Assembly (NCBI GenBank): GCA_002189035.1
Contig: CM007992.1
Location: 992,001-1,056,000 of the forward strand
Direction of reading: 5' to 3'
DNA: 64,000 bases
From: Utricularia gibba
Lineage: Eukaryota; Streptophyta; Magnoliopsida; Lamiales; Lentibulariaceae
The notes under the pieces are model-generated. The model was not told where the DNA came from. It made no database searches and saw nothing but the letters and a program-made list of their open reading frames with translations. Position 1 is the first letter of the stretch. Each line of letters starts with the position of its first letter. Position numbers and translations under genes: made by a program. This document shows positions 10,130 to 28,635 of this stretch, in pieces.

Positions 10130-12078
10130 AAGCAATGGGGTGTCCGACACAACAGTGAAATGTCCTGTCTTTTCAACTTCAGCCAATCGGATTTGACCAA
10201 CGGAATCATCCACCCCAAAGAAGATCCTCAGGCCCCTGGTGCTGCTCTCGAAACCGCGGGAGGGGAACCTGCATGGTTTTAGAATCCGCTGTACTTGAAC
10301 ATATTATGGGTTCGCTTGGGAACTTTCCCAGTGAACCCATAATATGGGGACGCAAGATTCAACTTGATATGGGGAGCCAAAAACTCCACTTTCTTGTGGA
10401 TAACCTTCCACGCAACTCGCGCGTTGAGATCAATTCGTCCGGTAAGTTTGAGCGAGGTGGCAGCTTCCGACCAGGTGGTAGTGGTACACACCAAGGGGTG
10501 AGAATTGGGGAATTAGAGGAGGGGGGAGAGTTTAGGGTTTAGAGTGAAGAGAATTATTTACATTTTAACGTAAGTTTAAATATTTGTTATTTTGGGGATA
10601 TGAGAAAATATAAATTAATAGAATAATGTATTTAATGTATGAATAAAATGATTTTAAAGATAATAAGAATATATTGAAATTGAAAATTTGTATGATATTC
10701 ACAATTAAATATAATGAATTCAATTATAACCATAATAGCATCTTTATCAATATTAAAAAATGATGATATGATATTTTCGGAAATTGAGTTATTGGATTTA
10801 TTTTATTAAGTTTTCTTTATGTTTGTATTAATTTTCAGAAATCATAATATTAAATAATATTAAAATAAATAATATAAATTCTATTTTAAATTGTTTTCAG
10901 AAGAAAACCACGTTTATTTATTTCCATTTCCGTAAGAAATGAGAATCAAATATAGTGATTTTCAAAAACATTTTTCCATTTTCAGAAATGTAACATCAGC
11001 ATTTTCGAAAATGAGTAAAGATATTCTAAGCATTTTATATAATTAGAAAATAGTTACTTATTATTAAAATAATTATAATTAAGAATCCTTGAATAGTGGT
11101 GTATATTTTATGATCACAAGATTATTAAAATGAAAAATCATGTCATCGATTTTATAAAGTTATATAAGTAAGCAATAGAAAAGTAAACAATGATCCGATT
11201 TTTAGTAAGGGAGAATAATTCGAAGAAGGTAGAGTTTTTTTTAGAACTATTACAACTTTATTCATACTGTTTTCTTTTTTATTATGAAATCTTTTATTAG
11301 TGTGTGAATAATATTTTTTATTTTTTACTTATTTTTATGAGCTATCTAATAATGTATTTTATTTAAACATTATGATCTACAATATTTTTTTATAAAATAT
11401 TATTCAATTTAAATATATAATTTTCATAATTTTACATTATATAATTATAAATAAAATATCTCATACTATATTAATATAATTAATCCGTTTAAATATATTT
11501 TTTCTATTATTCGTAACTCCTATGAAATAATATCACTAGTCTCCTAGTTCGTACATTCTACTTCTATTAGATATTTAATGTTTTTGCTGAATTCCCCTTT
11601 GTCACATCATTGCTATGTGTTTGGATTTGGTTTTGATACTAAATGTTAAGATATTTTTGTAGTATATTGTTTATAGATCATTTAATAATACAAAAATTCT
11701 AAAAAATACATTAAAAACCTTCTAATAGAACTCATTTTCACATGAATTTTGATATCTTTGTTCACTATATTTTCAAAATATGCACAATAAATAAAATATA
11801 CATTAATTAAATTATAAATCCTAAAAAAACAAAGGAAAAGATATGATGAATAGCACATGTTAAAAAAAAAGATTTTATAAAGTATGAATATGTGTCATAC
11901 GTTCTCATAATATTTAATATAATTACAGTATTAATAATTCTAAACTGTGATTAATTAACTGATAAGCACTGACAAACATTCTTGTTACACATGTCGTTAA
12001 TAAAAACGAGCAGATCCGATGGAGAAGACGCAGGATCCCGCGAGGAGAGCAGAGCATGAGCAATCTCTACCGCGGCGC
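10130..12078. other. Promoter-proximal duplicate block and AT-rich spacer
   Basis: Bases 10130-10460 are the upstream part of the duplication and match 14080-14440. The plus-strand open frame 10273-10542 lies in this block and is not matched as an intact frame in copy B, so I do not call a gene. From 10546 to about 12000 the DNA is very AT-rich with no coding signal. From about 11850 it resembles the RUNKEL downstream flank at 14875-15040. Confidence 0.6.
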
Positions 12079-12200
12079 CGTCCTCTGCAAATCCACTGCG
12101 ACGCGAGAGGTAGCTTCGATTATACGTTTCGAATTACAGTATCTGATGAGATCAGTCTCTGCTGCTTCAATCTTCGCGAGCTCCGAGATCTGAATTGATA
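12079..12200 (-). pseudogene. RUNKEL 3'-end fragment
   Basis: This stretch closely resembles the last coding bases of the RUNKEL-like gene (15083-15215): the block around TCTGCAAATCCACTGCGACG and the block around CTTCGCGAGCTCCGA are shared. It covers only about the last 40 codons and carries base changes. At about 12196-12200 homology stops and BAG exon 2 homology begins, so this is the left half of the duplication junction. Confidence 0.8.
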
Positions 12201-12204
12201 GGAT

Positions 12205-12400
12205 GAGAAGCAGCGGTTGAGGATCAATGAGGGCTGATGAGGAGATTATTCCTTAGGCATGACTCTGTACCTGGGCTGGATCCCAATGTACGAGAGCTCA
12301 GGGGGTGTCAGTAGGAGGATTGTGGGATTGCAGGATATATTAAGATAATAGGGTTCATGGGTGTTTAAGAGACTGGGGGTATTAAATGGAACGATTTTGT
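12205..12400 (+). pseudogene. BAG exon 2 fragment
   Basis: A decayed copy of 8245-8480. The shared blocks GGTTGAGGATCAATGAGGG, CTGTACCTGGGCTGGATCCC and AGGAGGATTGTGGGATTGCA are easily aligned. It has several small deletions and no open frame, and it lacks BAG exon 1. It is the right half of the duplication junction. Confidence 0.85.
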
Positions 12401-12681
12401 GCTGAAAATTTGGGCTTTCGGTTCTTGCAGAGTTTCCTCAGGGATCAATGATCGTAGACGGGTCCCCTCCTGTTGCAGTTGCAGTTGAACATGCACATGG
12501 TACATATTCTACGCTTTGAGGTTTTGAAGCCAGGAGAAGGAAAAACAAATGAAAAAAAGAGGGTCTGGTAGTTACACTTGGATCAATGGGATAGAACATA
12601 GTTTTTATTCATGAAAACTGAAGAACACCACTGTTATTCCAAGGCAAGGAAAGGGGAAGTGAACAACATCATTCACAGCTC

Positions 12682-13996
12682 TTAATATGTGGAGGCGAAG
12701 TTGTGGTTGGAGCATGTGGTTCCATGGTCAAGCAACGAGTGGCTAAAGCCTAGTCTGGATCGAGCATTGTCAAACTCCAACAGGGTGTCCTCAATCTGAA
12801 GCCCTCCGATGATGATTGCAGCAGGCTCAAATGTATTTACTTCTGCGAATCCCAGACAAGCCACATTTTCATTCACCTGTACCAGCGAATTCGACCCTGT
12901 TATCGTCCAAGTAGGCCGATTTGCACCTTCCAGTTCGAGGTTGATGTGCGGAACCAATCTGGATGTCTTTGTTGTGTGGAAGCACACGTCGAATGGAGCG
13001 ACAGCAGGAACCACCCGTCTGATGTTCCTGGACTCCGCCTCTCTGATGAAAGCAGAGGTCAGTGCTCTGTAAATCGAGGGATGTAGCAGACTGAAACGAT
13101 TCACTGTACTGATCTTCGTCCCCCCTCCCCATTTCTTTGGATCGTAAGCAGAGTTGTGTTGATTGGGATCGGATGGCTCCCGACGGTAATGGACCTTACT
13201 CCGATGAAGTATTCGACAGATCTCTGCACTCCGTGGCCCATCGCATTACTCACGGGGTTGATGTAGAGAGGAGTATAAGTCAGCAAGGTGGATGATGTTA
13301 ATCCAGTAATTACGTTGAAGGGGGTGCTTCCGAATACTATGAGTCCCGGTCGTTGGTGCGCCGTAGACGACGGCAGACAGACGACGAACCTCCTGGGAAA
13401 GCTGAATGTGGCTGCGAGCTGCTGGGCAGGACTGGCTGTGGAACGGCCTAATCCGATAACGCCGGTGGCGCCAGCAGCAAGTTCAGGTTGAATGTTCATC
13501 CCACCACAAACGAACAAGAAGTTGTGTACAACAACTAGAGGTCCGGGGTGGGATCCTTCGACGGAAGCAAGGGAAATGACGTCCTGCGCAACCTCACCGC
13601 TGGTGATGATGCGACTGAAGGGATTGGCCGGAAAGGCGCTACAGGTGTGGTTATTGCATCCGGGTCCTGGAGGTCCATTGCAGCTACCCCCACAACCGGA
13701 GCCCGGGGAGGCTATTTGGCAAGCGGCGGAGTTGCAGTAAGGAGCTCTGTAGGAGGAGGAGACGTAGTTGCTCTCACAGTTGACCCACAAATGCCCGCCC
13801 CCAGATTAACTGCCAGGGTGATTGGTACAAATGGGGTTCTTTGTCGGAGACGGGTGAGGTATTGGCTTGTGGCAGCATCTTTGGTGACCGGGAGAGCCAC
13901 CGCGCGCGGCCGGAAGGAGCTCTGGGCGGCTGCGGAGCCAAGGAGGAGCAGCAAACCAGAAACGATGAAGCAGACAAGCTTCTCTGGAGTCCCCAT
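12682..13996 (-). CDS. Xylanase-inhibitor / EDGP-like (basic 7S globulin family) protein, copy B
   Basis: Paralogue of the gene at 8713-10025 with the same signal peptide, inhibitor-type fold and family motifs (GATGVIGLGRS, NVACLGF). The catalytic aspartates are absent here too. The literal sequence has two frame breaks. One is at the CCCCC run 13798-13802, where one more base would give NLGGGHLWVNC. The other is at the C run 13120-13125, the same codon region as the break in copy A. Restoring both gives 438 residues. If the breaks are real, both copies are pseudogenes; if they are assembly errors, both are intact. A TATA-like element lies at about 14063-14070. Confidence 0.8.
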
Positions 13997-14062
13997 TTCT
14001 CTCTCTACAAGACGGTGAGCTGATCTGAGGTGATGTGATCCGATCCTCTCCAGTCTTGCTGC

Positions 14063-14070
14063 TTATAAAG
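14063..14070 (-). promoter_or_regulatory. Putative TATA box of EDGP-like copy B
   Basis: This is the counterpart of the copy A element, 67 bases upstream of the ATG, in a context conserved between the copies (GCTGCTTATAAAGGGA on the plus strand). Confidence 0.55.
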
Positions 14071-14079
14071 GGACCGAAG

Positions 14080-15082
14080 CAGTGGGGTGTTGGAGGGAAG
14101 AATGAATGAAATGGGTTGGTTTGCTGTTTGAAAAGGAGCAGTCTTTTCAACTGCAGCCGATCAAATCTGACCCACGGAATCATCCAACCCACAGAAGATG
14201 CTCAGTGGCCGTGGGGCTGCCCTAGAAACCCCGTGCGGGGTTTTAGAATCCATTGTATTTGAACATTTTAGGGGTGCGCTTGCTCTGGGTGCCAATATAA
14301 TACACTATTTTGAAACAAGGATCAACTTCTTAGGGGGAACCAAAAGGAACTCCACTCACACCGTGTGGATAAACTTAGAAGCAATTTGCATGTATATTGG
14401 TATCAATTCCGTCCGACACGTTTGCGGGAAGTGGGCTGTCACCTTCCCAATCCCCGACAAGGTTACATATATATATACTAAGAGAGTTGAAAAGTAATCA
14501 TACTATTATTATCGTGTGTGAAAAATAAACATTCTATCTATAAAATTTTTATCTCAATGTGTGAAAAAGAATTATGAAATGATTATTTTTCAAAAAGACT
14601 CCCAAGAATCATACTTGACAAAGACTAATAAGAACGAAAACTCTCCTAAGGTTGGTAGATTTTGAAAAATAACTCTCCTTATTTTCTTTTTTTTTATACA
14701 TTAAGATCAATTTTTTTTATACATACTCAAAGAAGTATGGTTACTTTTGTAATTTATTCCCCAAGTTACGACAAACTGGGATTGTATAATCCAAGTAGGG
14801 TTTCTCTTATTATTTCCATTGCGCAATGGAGACTCTTAGAGTTTTTTCTCCTTCACTTTCCCCAACCCAAAATGTTTAGCATATGTTAACAAAAAATGTT
14901 TTATAAAGTATGAATTCGTATATATTCTTATTATATTTAATATAATTGCAATATTAATTACTCCAAATTGTGATTATTTAAGTAAACTGATAAGCACTGG
15001 CAAAACCTTCTTGTTACACATTGCGTCATATAAAAACAAGAAGTCCGATACAGAAGAAGAAGACACAGAATCTTAGCAATCT
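14080..15082. other. Upstream block of EDGP copy B and RUNKEL 3' flank
   Basis: Bases 14080-14440 match 10130-10460 and are duplicated promoter-side sequence. Bases 14480-15040 are AT-rich. The last part is the downstream flank of the RUNKEL gene and matches 11850-12050. No gene is recognised. Confidence 0.6.
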
Positions 15083-20406
<5,324 letters not shown>

Positions 20407-21760
20407 GCTCTCAATTCCCCAAATGCCACTGAACCTCTAATCTATGTGTTCCAATCCGCGCCACTGGGAAACGAAGCCACCAAGCCAGAAAGCGAATCCC
20501 TAGTCCAGCACAAAACGCATCAAAACTTCAAACGTTGAATAAGAAAAAGAGCAAGTAAGAGGCACGCATCTCAAAAGAACAGAATTAAAACATTATCAAC
20601 TCAAAAATTAATATATCCACCCAAAGAAGTCCTTTGAAACTCTTCAGCAACTCAAAATTGCGCCGGCAACGCCGTGGGTCACAGGGAGAAGAACAGAAGC
20701 AGTTTCACAAGATCTGAAATCCAAGAGTCGTCGCTCGGTTTCACAAACAAGGGAGCTTCGGCATTCGCACTCACTGAAGTTTCGCGTCGTGGTGCAGCTC
20801 TTCGAGCGGGGAGACAAATTCAAATGCCGAGGACCAAACGATAGACTCAAAGATTCCCAACCGGTTACACGTGTTCCAGTAATTCGCTTCAAATGATCAC
20901 AGACAACCGTTTATTATATTTCCTATTTTTTTCGAAATAAAATATGTATTGAAAATTTTGTTTTTTTTTTGTGAAAATTGTTGAAAAAGGATATATTGTT
21001 GAGTTCTTTGCAATAATTAAATATAAAATCAATAAAGTAACATTTAATTAAAATTTAAATATTATCTTTAAATAAAATTTTATTTTAGGATTTTATCTTT
21101 GTAAGATCAATTCTAGTAACATGGACAATCAGGACACTGAGAAAAGTAAAGAAGCTTACTGATTATTGTCTTTTATGTACATAATAGAATAATATCAATA
21201 TAATGATTCATATTCTTCTTACAATATTATTAATTTTTTTCAATTCTTACAATTTTACATTCTAAATTTCTTGAAAAAAAAATCTTATATAATATTTAAA
21301 TGATATCTCTATTTAATCATATATTCTTTCTCATTGATAACTAATGTAAAATATATTCACAAACCTCCAAGCTTAAAACAAGGTCATTGCAAATATTCGA
21401 TCTTCTTTCAAAACGAAAGGAGAAATGCACAATCAACTCAGAAAGGAGAGCTCATGGCAGTTTTTTTTTTTTTTTTTTTCAAAACAGCAGTTGAAGGGTG
21501 ATTAGCAATGAACTAGGAAGGGAGAGCTTATGATAGCTTTTGCAGAATAGCAGTTGAAAAGCAACAGTTATTTCATGACAAACAACAAGGTGAATCCATG
21601 GCAGAGTTCAAGTAGAGAAGTGTGTTCTAAGAAGTGCATTCTTCGTCCCAACCTTGGGTTCCCTAGTGTCATATAATTGAGAACCAACGACCAGCAACAT
21701 AAGACATCGAAAAGAGACTGAAACCAAGTGCTTCGATGGCGATGGTGGTGGACCTTTGGC
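20407..21760. other. RUNKEL upstream region and AT-rich spacer
   Basis: Bases 20407 to about 20890 have mixed composition and are probably the leader and promoter of RUNKEL. Bases 20900-21380 are AT-rich. A T run lies at about 21463-21480. The last 200 bases before 21760 are probably the RhoGDI 3' UTR. Confidence 0.5.
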
Positions 21761-23401
21761 TCATGTTGGGAGCCATTCTTTCTTGATGTCAAATGTGTAG
21801 TTCAACTCCAAGTAGCATCTGTCATCATCATCAAGAAACTGCATACAGGAGCAGAAACATGGTCTCAGAGGGACGAGTTCACAAGAAGAGAAACTAATCA
21901 TTTCTAGCTGCACAAAAATCAGTATATCAAGAAGGCTATAAGTTGCACCACCATTAACACGTTTGAAACATGCAAATATATAATATCCTAATGTCGATTA
22001 CAGATGACTTCGGTGATGTGGTTACCTGGGTTTTTGCGGAATAAGATCCCCTGGCAAATATGCCAGAGGGGGTAGTCTCTTCAGGCATTTCATGTGTGTA
22101 AGGATCAGCCTGAGGACTGAAGGTTCCAATCATCTCTCTTGTGTTATCCACTGAATACAACATTCAATGATGTTGATGATCATCATTCAAAAAAGTGTAA
22201 AAACAAGGAGCAGTGAAACTAACCTCTCATGCCAGTTTTCCAAACAGTGTTCCTATACTTCAAGCCTGATACAATATTGCTGCTGACCTCGAATGTAAAC
22301 TGAAGACTATAACGGCTTCCCTCCTTCAGCACAAACCATGTACCCTTTGGATTTCCATCCCCCGGAATAGGAAGAACAATGTCAGTCCTACCAGGGGATT
22401 TGATGGCAAGGCTCAGGATCCTCACTTCAGGATCAAGTGTTTCTTCAGCACAGACATTATAAAGATTTCGGTTACTAGAAAATAAATGGAAAGCTCTGCA
22501 AAATGCATTTCAATTCAGGAAGAACAGCTGAACACATTAGCAAATGCTAAAACGCACGACGTTGTAACTTCTCAAAGAGAGGTACTTTGCGAGTTTCTAA
22601 ACTGAATACAATGCGTCTAATGCTGCCAAATGGGTTTGCTCTTTCCATCCCTCCTACAATGTAGGTTTATAACCAGCAGAATACAACTAGTACGCCACAA
22701 ACTCATACAGTAATAAATTACGCAGAGAATGGACACTTCATTTGGGTAGCTTACAGTTTACATTCCTCCTTAAAATGGCTTAAGTTATGATTCAGTTATT
22801 GTCAAGATCTCTAATCCCTACTTCCCATGTTTCGTTTCATTCTACACCTCATCCATTTCCACTAACTTTTTCAAACGGAAAACCACAAAAAGATCTATCC
22901 CAAGCAAAAATCCCAGATAAATAACATCGGTGCTCAAGTTTTATCTCCAAGCAACAATCCAACATAAAGAATGATGAAAAAGTGGATAACGAATCAGAGT
23001 TAAAAGTAAAAAAGAAAACCACCTCCAACAGAGCTCATATCCACACTCCCCAGAAGCTGTTCCTTCCACCTTCTCAAGCTTTCATCATCCTGCAATCTCA
23101 GATGGGAAAGTAAATTAACCAGGACAATAACAGGAAAGGAAACAGAAGAAATCAGAAAAAGAACCTTGTCCTTCTCAGACAATTCCTTGAGCGTGCATTG
23201 CGGACCCAACTGAATCCTAGCCTCATTGTCATCCTCATCTTCATCCTCAGTTGTGTACAGAGAACTCTCACTCATTTGCCTAGTAACCGTAGTCTCATTC
23301 GCATGATCCATTCCAGTATCCGGGTTCGCAGACACAGACCCAGGATTGCTCTGATCCAGGCCCAGATTCCCCTCCTCCCCCTTATTATCTTCAAAACCCA
23401 T
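21761..23401 (-). CDS. Rho GDP-dissociation inhibitor (RhoGDI), SCN1-like
   Basis: RhoGDI proteins extract ROP GTPases from membranes and hold them in the cytosol; Arabidopsis SCN1 restricts root-hair initiation sites this way. Five exons: 23165-23401, 23023-23089, 22224-22442, 22026-22150 and 21761-21838, giving 241 residues with consistent phase. The N-terminus is acidic (TEDEDEDDNEAR). The immunoglobulin-like domain shows LDPEVRILSLAIKSPGRTD, FTFEVSSNIVSGLKY, VWKTGMR, MIGTFSPQADPYTHEMPEE and TTPSGIFARGSYSAKT, ending LNYTFDIKKEWLP. The length equals the plant family norm and the frame is intact. Confidence 0.93.
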
Positions 23402-24750
23402 AACTCACCGAATAAACGCTCAAACAACCACAGATACCAACGACAAAAATTTAACACATTCGTTCGAATAAGTGACTCCAAACAGCCATTAAAACAGAAA
23501 TCAGCAACACATATAAGAAGATATCAGCAAACAAAGAATCACAATACGGAAAATAAGGATCAAACAGAAGCCGGAAAAGCAATGCAGGAAGAGCTAGAAA
23601 AGAACAAACAACCAGAGAAACGCAATCAAAGCAGGAAACCGAAATACAAGGATTTTTCTAGGGAAGTTGCGCTCCAGAGGATAGCAATTGAAGCCTTTCC
23701 AGTGGTGATCCGTGAATTTTCAAAGCGAAAGGAAGGCAAGTTCCCAAAATAACCGATTAACTGGCACTGTAATAAAAAAACAATTTTCCTTTTCTTTTCC
23801 GATTTCATTGTTTTTTATAGTAATTTATTAAATTAGTGCGAATAATAATAATAAATTATTATATTTATTGACAAGGCATAATAAATTTTTTAAAAAAATT
23901 GGAAATCGTGTTGAATATAATTAATTACACTGTCATGATTCACTTCAAACATAATTGATACTATTATTTAGAGTGAACATTGCAAAAACAATATTTTAAG
24001 TTTAAAAAAAATAAATTAACGTATTTATAACCTAATTTTGAAACTTAGTAATTAAAATATTTATATTAACAAACTCCATCCATTATTTAAAACATACTAT
24101 ATTGTTAGAGAATATCGAAAAAAAAGATTAAAACTCTTAAAAGTTTGATGTAAACAAAAAGGATCAATTTGAAGGTTATAAGTTTCAAAATCTTGATCAT
24201 TACTAACAAAATATTTTTTCATTAGGAACAAAAAGGATGAATTTGAAAATTATAGATTTCAAGATCTCGATAGTAATAAAATAAAATATTTTATTTTTAT
24301 TTTAAAAATAATTTTATTATTAACTTTAAACGACTTTTATCACAATAATTCAAAAGTTTATAAGCATTTTTTATTTTAAAAAATTATAAATTTTTTTAGC
24401 AAAATCAATTCTTGAAAAAAGTAAACTCAACTGCAACACTCATCCAAACACCCCTTATCCTCCAAATGATCAGCCAATGCCACACCTTTGAGTTTTGACA
24501 GCGCCTGAAATTTTTACAGGAGAAGAGGAAAAACAGACTATCAAGACACAGCTATATTTACCCTTGATGCCTGAAAGTTAACCCCATATGAACAATTTTC
24601 AACCAACAAAAAAAGGGTACTAGGCTCAAACTGAGACAGACAAATTGCACCACACACCAGTTTGAGACAGAGTCTCACCATCTGTTATGTACATAACAAG
24701 GATTCCAACTACATCTATGTGCACAAGAGTCCCCCCAAACCTGATTGCTT
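23402..24750. other. Intergenic between RhoGDI and UPL5
   Basis: Bases 23402 to about 23760 are the likely leader and promoter of RhoGDI. The plus-strand open frame crossing 23198-23752 is antisense to exon 1 and has no family character. Bases 23800-24420 are AT-rich. The rest is the likely 3' UTR of UPL5. Confidence 0.5.
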
Positions 24751-27700
24751 TCACCAAGTGCCAAAGCTGAAACCGATATGCTCCTGAGTGATGATATGAA
24801 GGCGATCGCGCAGTGTTGAAAACGAAGGGTATTCGGGGAAACACAACCGGTAAAAGCATGTATGCGAGGTTGGGAGATGGTGGTAGGGCTCAGATGACCT
24901 GTAGATGTAGAGGTGAGATGCCAGGCCACGGAAACCTTCAACAGGGAGGAATTTGATGGAGGTCCAGAAGAAGAGCAGGACCTTCTTCTGATCTGGGGTC
25001 ATGTTCTCAATAACCTGAAAGAGCAGCACGGTAATATGGATCACTTTGGACTCAAAATAAGAGCAGCCATGTGACGTTGGATTGAAAAAGCTTAGGAAAA
25101 CTTACATCCCAGAACCAGGATATCTGAGCGTCGGTTTCTTGGAACCCATGATACTCTGTATGTGCTTTCCAATCACCCACGCAGATATCCTTTTCACTAC
25201 CATATAAGATGGCATCAAAGTCTTCAGGATACAGGGCTTTGAAGAAGGATCTCGTGAGGTCCCTGGAACCCATGATATCTGTGAAACCTTCGACAAAATG
25301 TTCAACTTGCTCAGCGATAGAAGTGACAAAACGATGTTGAATGAGACAATCAACATATTGCTCCCTGTTTTCACTGTTCACAGCCATATCTTTCCCACCG
25401 TTACAGAGCTCAACAATGTTCCTACTTCCCAACTCCTCAACTTCATAAACAAACGTTAGCCCCAAGGCATCTTCGACAACATCAGGATCCATGCTCAGAA
25501 TCTGCTTGCAGCTTCTGTACATGTAAGGATCTGCATCCCTTATATCTTCTAGAGTAATTTGTTGCCCAGCCAACAGCAAAAAGAAAACACGGTCAAAAAC
25601 CATGCCAATTTGTATATTGTGCATCAAGGCTAAGGCAATCATCCTCCCAGAGAACTTGAAATAGTCAAGGTGCAAGGGATCCACCTTAGATGCTGCAATA
25701 CAATGTTTAGGGAAAAAATGACTTTCAACTCATTAGTCACAAAGTATACACAGACTGCCATGTAGCAGTGAAGTTTGAGAAAAGTGAAGTGCTTTAGTAG
25801 TATGGAATGCATATAAAATGGAAGCAGTGATAAACACTTCGTTTCAAAATTTCTCTCAAGATCCATATGTCTACCCTTGAAAATTGAGGTGTCATATCCA
25901 TAAAACAGAGATGTGCTGAATATCTGCAAGTAATATTATTCACTTATCCAGTAATTCAAAGATCTACAATTCATAGGACTATGTTTTGCTGTATAAGTTG
26001 GTCATAACCTTTTAGGTCCATCAGCACATCTCACGTGGCATCAAAAATCATCCATTTCACAACGTTTGAAGATATGTGTATGGGAAGCAACAGGAAGGAT
26101 CGAACCATTTATGTAAAGTTTTAGTAAAGGAAAAGGGAAGAAACATTCAGCGAGCAGTTCAAATGCGGTCACTTGGTATACTGGATAAGGTACATTCTGA
26201 ATGACTAATCACATATGTACATGGCTTGAGAACAACTAATAAAAAGAAAACAAGCCACTGCCTAGGATCCAGCAAGAAAAGTAAGAAGGCTATACATCAT
26301 AGTTTTCCTGAAAACTAATTAATCAATCCCCTAAGACATGCAAAAAATTTCCATATTCTAAGAACAAAAATTCCTAATGCATTTAGTGTACCTAAAAGAG
26401 CTCAATTAGAACAAATGTTTGTCAATGCTGAATTATCTATCAACTCTTCCCAAGATGTAAAATCCTAGCTAGTCCCATCATCCACTAACTAAGAAGTTCA
26501 CGGAAGGCTCATGCCATTCAACACCTTGGGCCCAAAGATGGTCAGAAAATTTTATTATAATGTAAGATAGGTTCTTTCGTGGAAAAAGAAGAAAAAAGCT
26601 GGCAAAGGAAGTTCATTAACAATACAAGAAAATGCTAAAAACGTAGAAAAAAACATGGCAGGCATGCTAATACACACAGTTTTCTCTATTTACACAAAAA
26701 ACAAGAGCATGAATTTAGGGAACACTCCAGAAATCTGTTGGATGACAACATAGGTCATGAAAATACCCAATCAATAATAACTATATACGATGATGTCACA
26801 TCACTCGTAATGTTAACTGGCAATCAGCCATAATCAACTTGTGTGCAGACTAAAATGATTTCCAAAGGCTCTAAAAAAATATTTAAAAGAAACCTTTGTC
26901 CAACATAATAAAAAAATCTAATAACTTTTTATAAATGGAGATGCAGCATCGCACCTGGATTTGGAAAGAACCTTCTATGATCACCAGGACAGGCGACAAA
27001 AAGGGCATTTTGAGGATTGAATAGTGCCTGGCAAACTACCAAAAACCACTCACGCAGAATACCAGGGCCAGTTGCTTCCTCGTTCTTGAACTCCATGAAC
27101 AACCCAGCACGCAAAGAGTCTGGATCACCACGTGCAATGTACTCAAAGGATTCTGATAGCAAGTTTTCGCGGTCAATGAGCATTTCATGCAGCTCCTCAA
27201 GCTCATCTTTTACCTCAGGAAGCAACAGCATAGTTAAATGCCTCCTTGACTCAAAGCTCGTCAATTCCTTGTGCTGCATAATCCACCTATGGTCATCAGA
27301 TCTCTTTGCATCCCTGACAACAAGATAACCGACAACATCCTTTCTACGATTCACAGTTTCCCAGAACACCTCTTTGCATTCAGGAAAAACGTCTGATATG
27401 CTAGCCAATTCTTTCATAATAGCGAGATAGTGGCAACTCACTTGTAAGGGTGAACCATCAGTCCCTCTCAATTTCAAATTTTCATCAACCTTCCCTAAAC
27501 ACACGTCTAATTTGGACAGCAGATCTTCAAAGATCCCATGCAGAGTAGCAATCGCCTCTGGGTAGAATAAAGGTCCCTTACAAGGATCATTTATCAAGGA
27601 AACCTCAATATGGCAAAGCAAATTGTTGTCTTGCACCATTGTATTCCTCATGACGGCCAGAAGTTTGGAGAAGTCGCCAACAACCTCATCTAAAGGCCAT

Positions 27701-28635
27701 TCCAGAGAGAAATTTGGCTGCAAGGATGACACCAATGCACTGGATAGATTGGCAGCAAGCTCACTAACAAATGGATATACATCGATAATCCAAAACAGCT
27801 CCCTGCCTTTTAAATCAAAAGATCCAATCATCGCAGCCAGAGTGCTTCGACACAAACAGTACAACCTATCCTCAATTCCAGTGGCCCTTTTCAGCAATCT
27901 ACAAAACTCTAAAATAATTGGGATGAAGCGATCATAAGTACCACTAGGCAAAATAATCTTACTACGCGTTATAAACTGTCTAATTGCGTCTTCGCCAACC
28001 TCCTTGTTAGGTTTATGATTATTCACATAGAGCATAACCAGAGCTTCTGGGGCAGAAGATGCACTCAAAATTTGCAAATGCTCCGACGCCTTTTTACTGT
28101 CCTTTGGGGTCATCGATAAGAATTCCAAAAGCATACTCCTGATGCTCTTGTTAGGCTGCGGAGGCAAATTCAACGGCAACGAATTATTTTTCAGAAGGTA
28201 AAAGACGGAGGAAACAACATCATTAACCAGTTGCCACGCTAGTGGATGACCAGTGCTCCTCATCCTACCAACCAAATGCAGGTTCGCATCCTTTTGCACG
28301 TCGCATCCAGCAAGAGTCTGTTCCCACTGCAACTGTTTCCCACGGTATATCAGCCTCTGTTCAGTCACCGGGATCCCAGTAATCTTACGAATTTTACAAT
28401 GAACAGACTCAACAGTGTCCCCAGGATCAGCGTGAAGCACAAGAGTGTTATGGGTAAAAGTCCTGACGAAGAATTGGAGACCAGAACCGAAGGACGATCG
28501 CGTCGTGGGCGATGGCGGAGGAGACGCGGCAAGTGGAATCTGGTCTTTGCGCATCCCGGTGGGGCTCGTGGGGATACCTCCAAAAGCTTCATCGGCATAA
28601 TCATCAAGCTTTCGCTTCGATATAGGCGACGCCAT
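24751..28635 (-). CDS. UPL5: HECT E3 ubiquitin ligase, UPL5-like
   Basis: HECT ligases take ubiquitin from E2 on a catalytic cysteine and pass it to substrates; Arabidopsis UPL5 targets the senescence regulator WRKY53. Exon 1 (26955-28635) encodes a ubiquitin-like domain (about residues 52-125: FFVRTFTHNTLVLHAD, CKIRKITGIPVTEQRLIYRG), the middle region and the start of the HECT domain (EATGPGILREWFLVVCQALF). Exon 2 is 25106-25692 and exon 3 is 24751-25014. The total is 843 residues, near the family length. The active-site cysteine lies in LPTSHTCFYRLCFPEY close to the C-terminus. Intron 1 is long (26954-25693, 1262 bases). The frame is intact. Confidence 0.93.

Larger units (their letters stand above)
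8236..12200. repeat. Tandem segmental duplication, unit A
   Basis: The first of two direct copies of one chromosomal segment. It begins in the BAG last exon, continues through the EDGP-like gene (8713-10025), its promoter and a spacer, and ends in a fragment of the RUNKEL 3' end. Blocks that match unit B by eye are 8236-8480 with 12205-12400, 8540-10460 with 12500-14440, and 11850-12200 with 14875-15215. Between about 10500 and 11850 unit A holds roughly 1 kb of AT-rich DNA with no evident counterpart in B. Confidence 0.85.
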
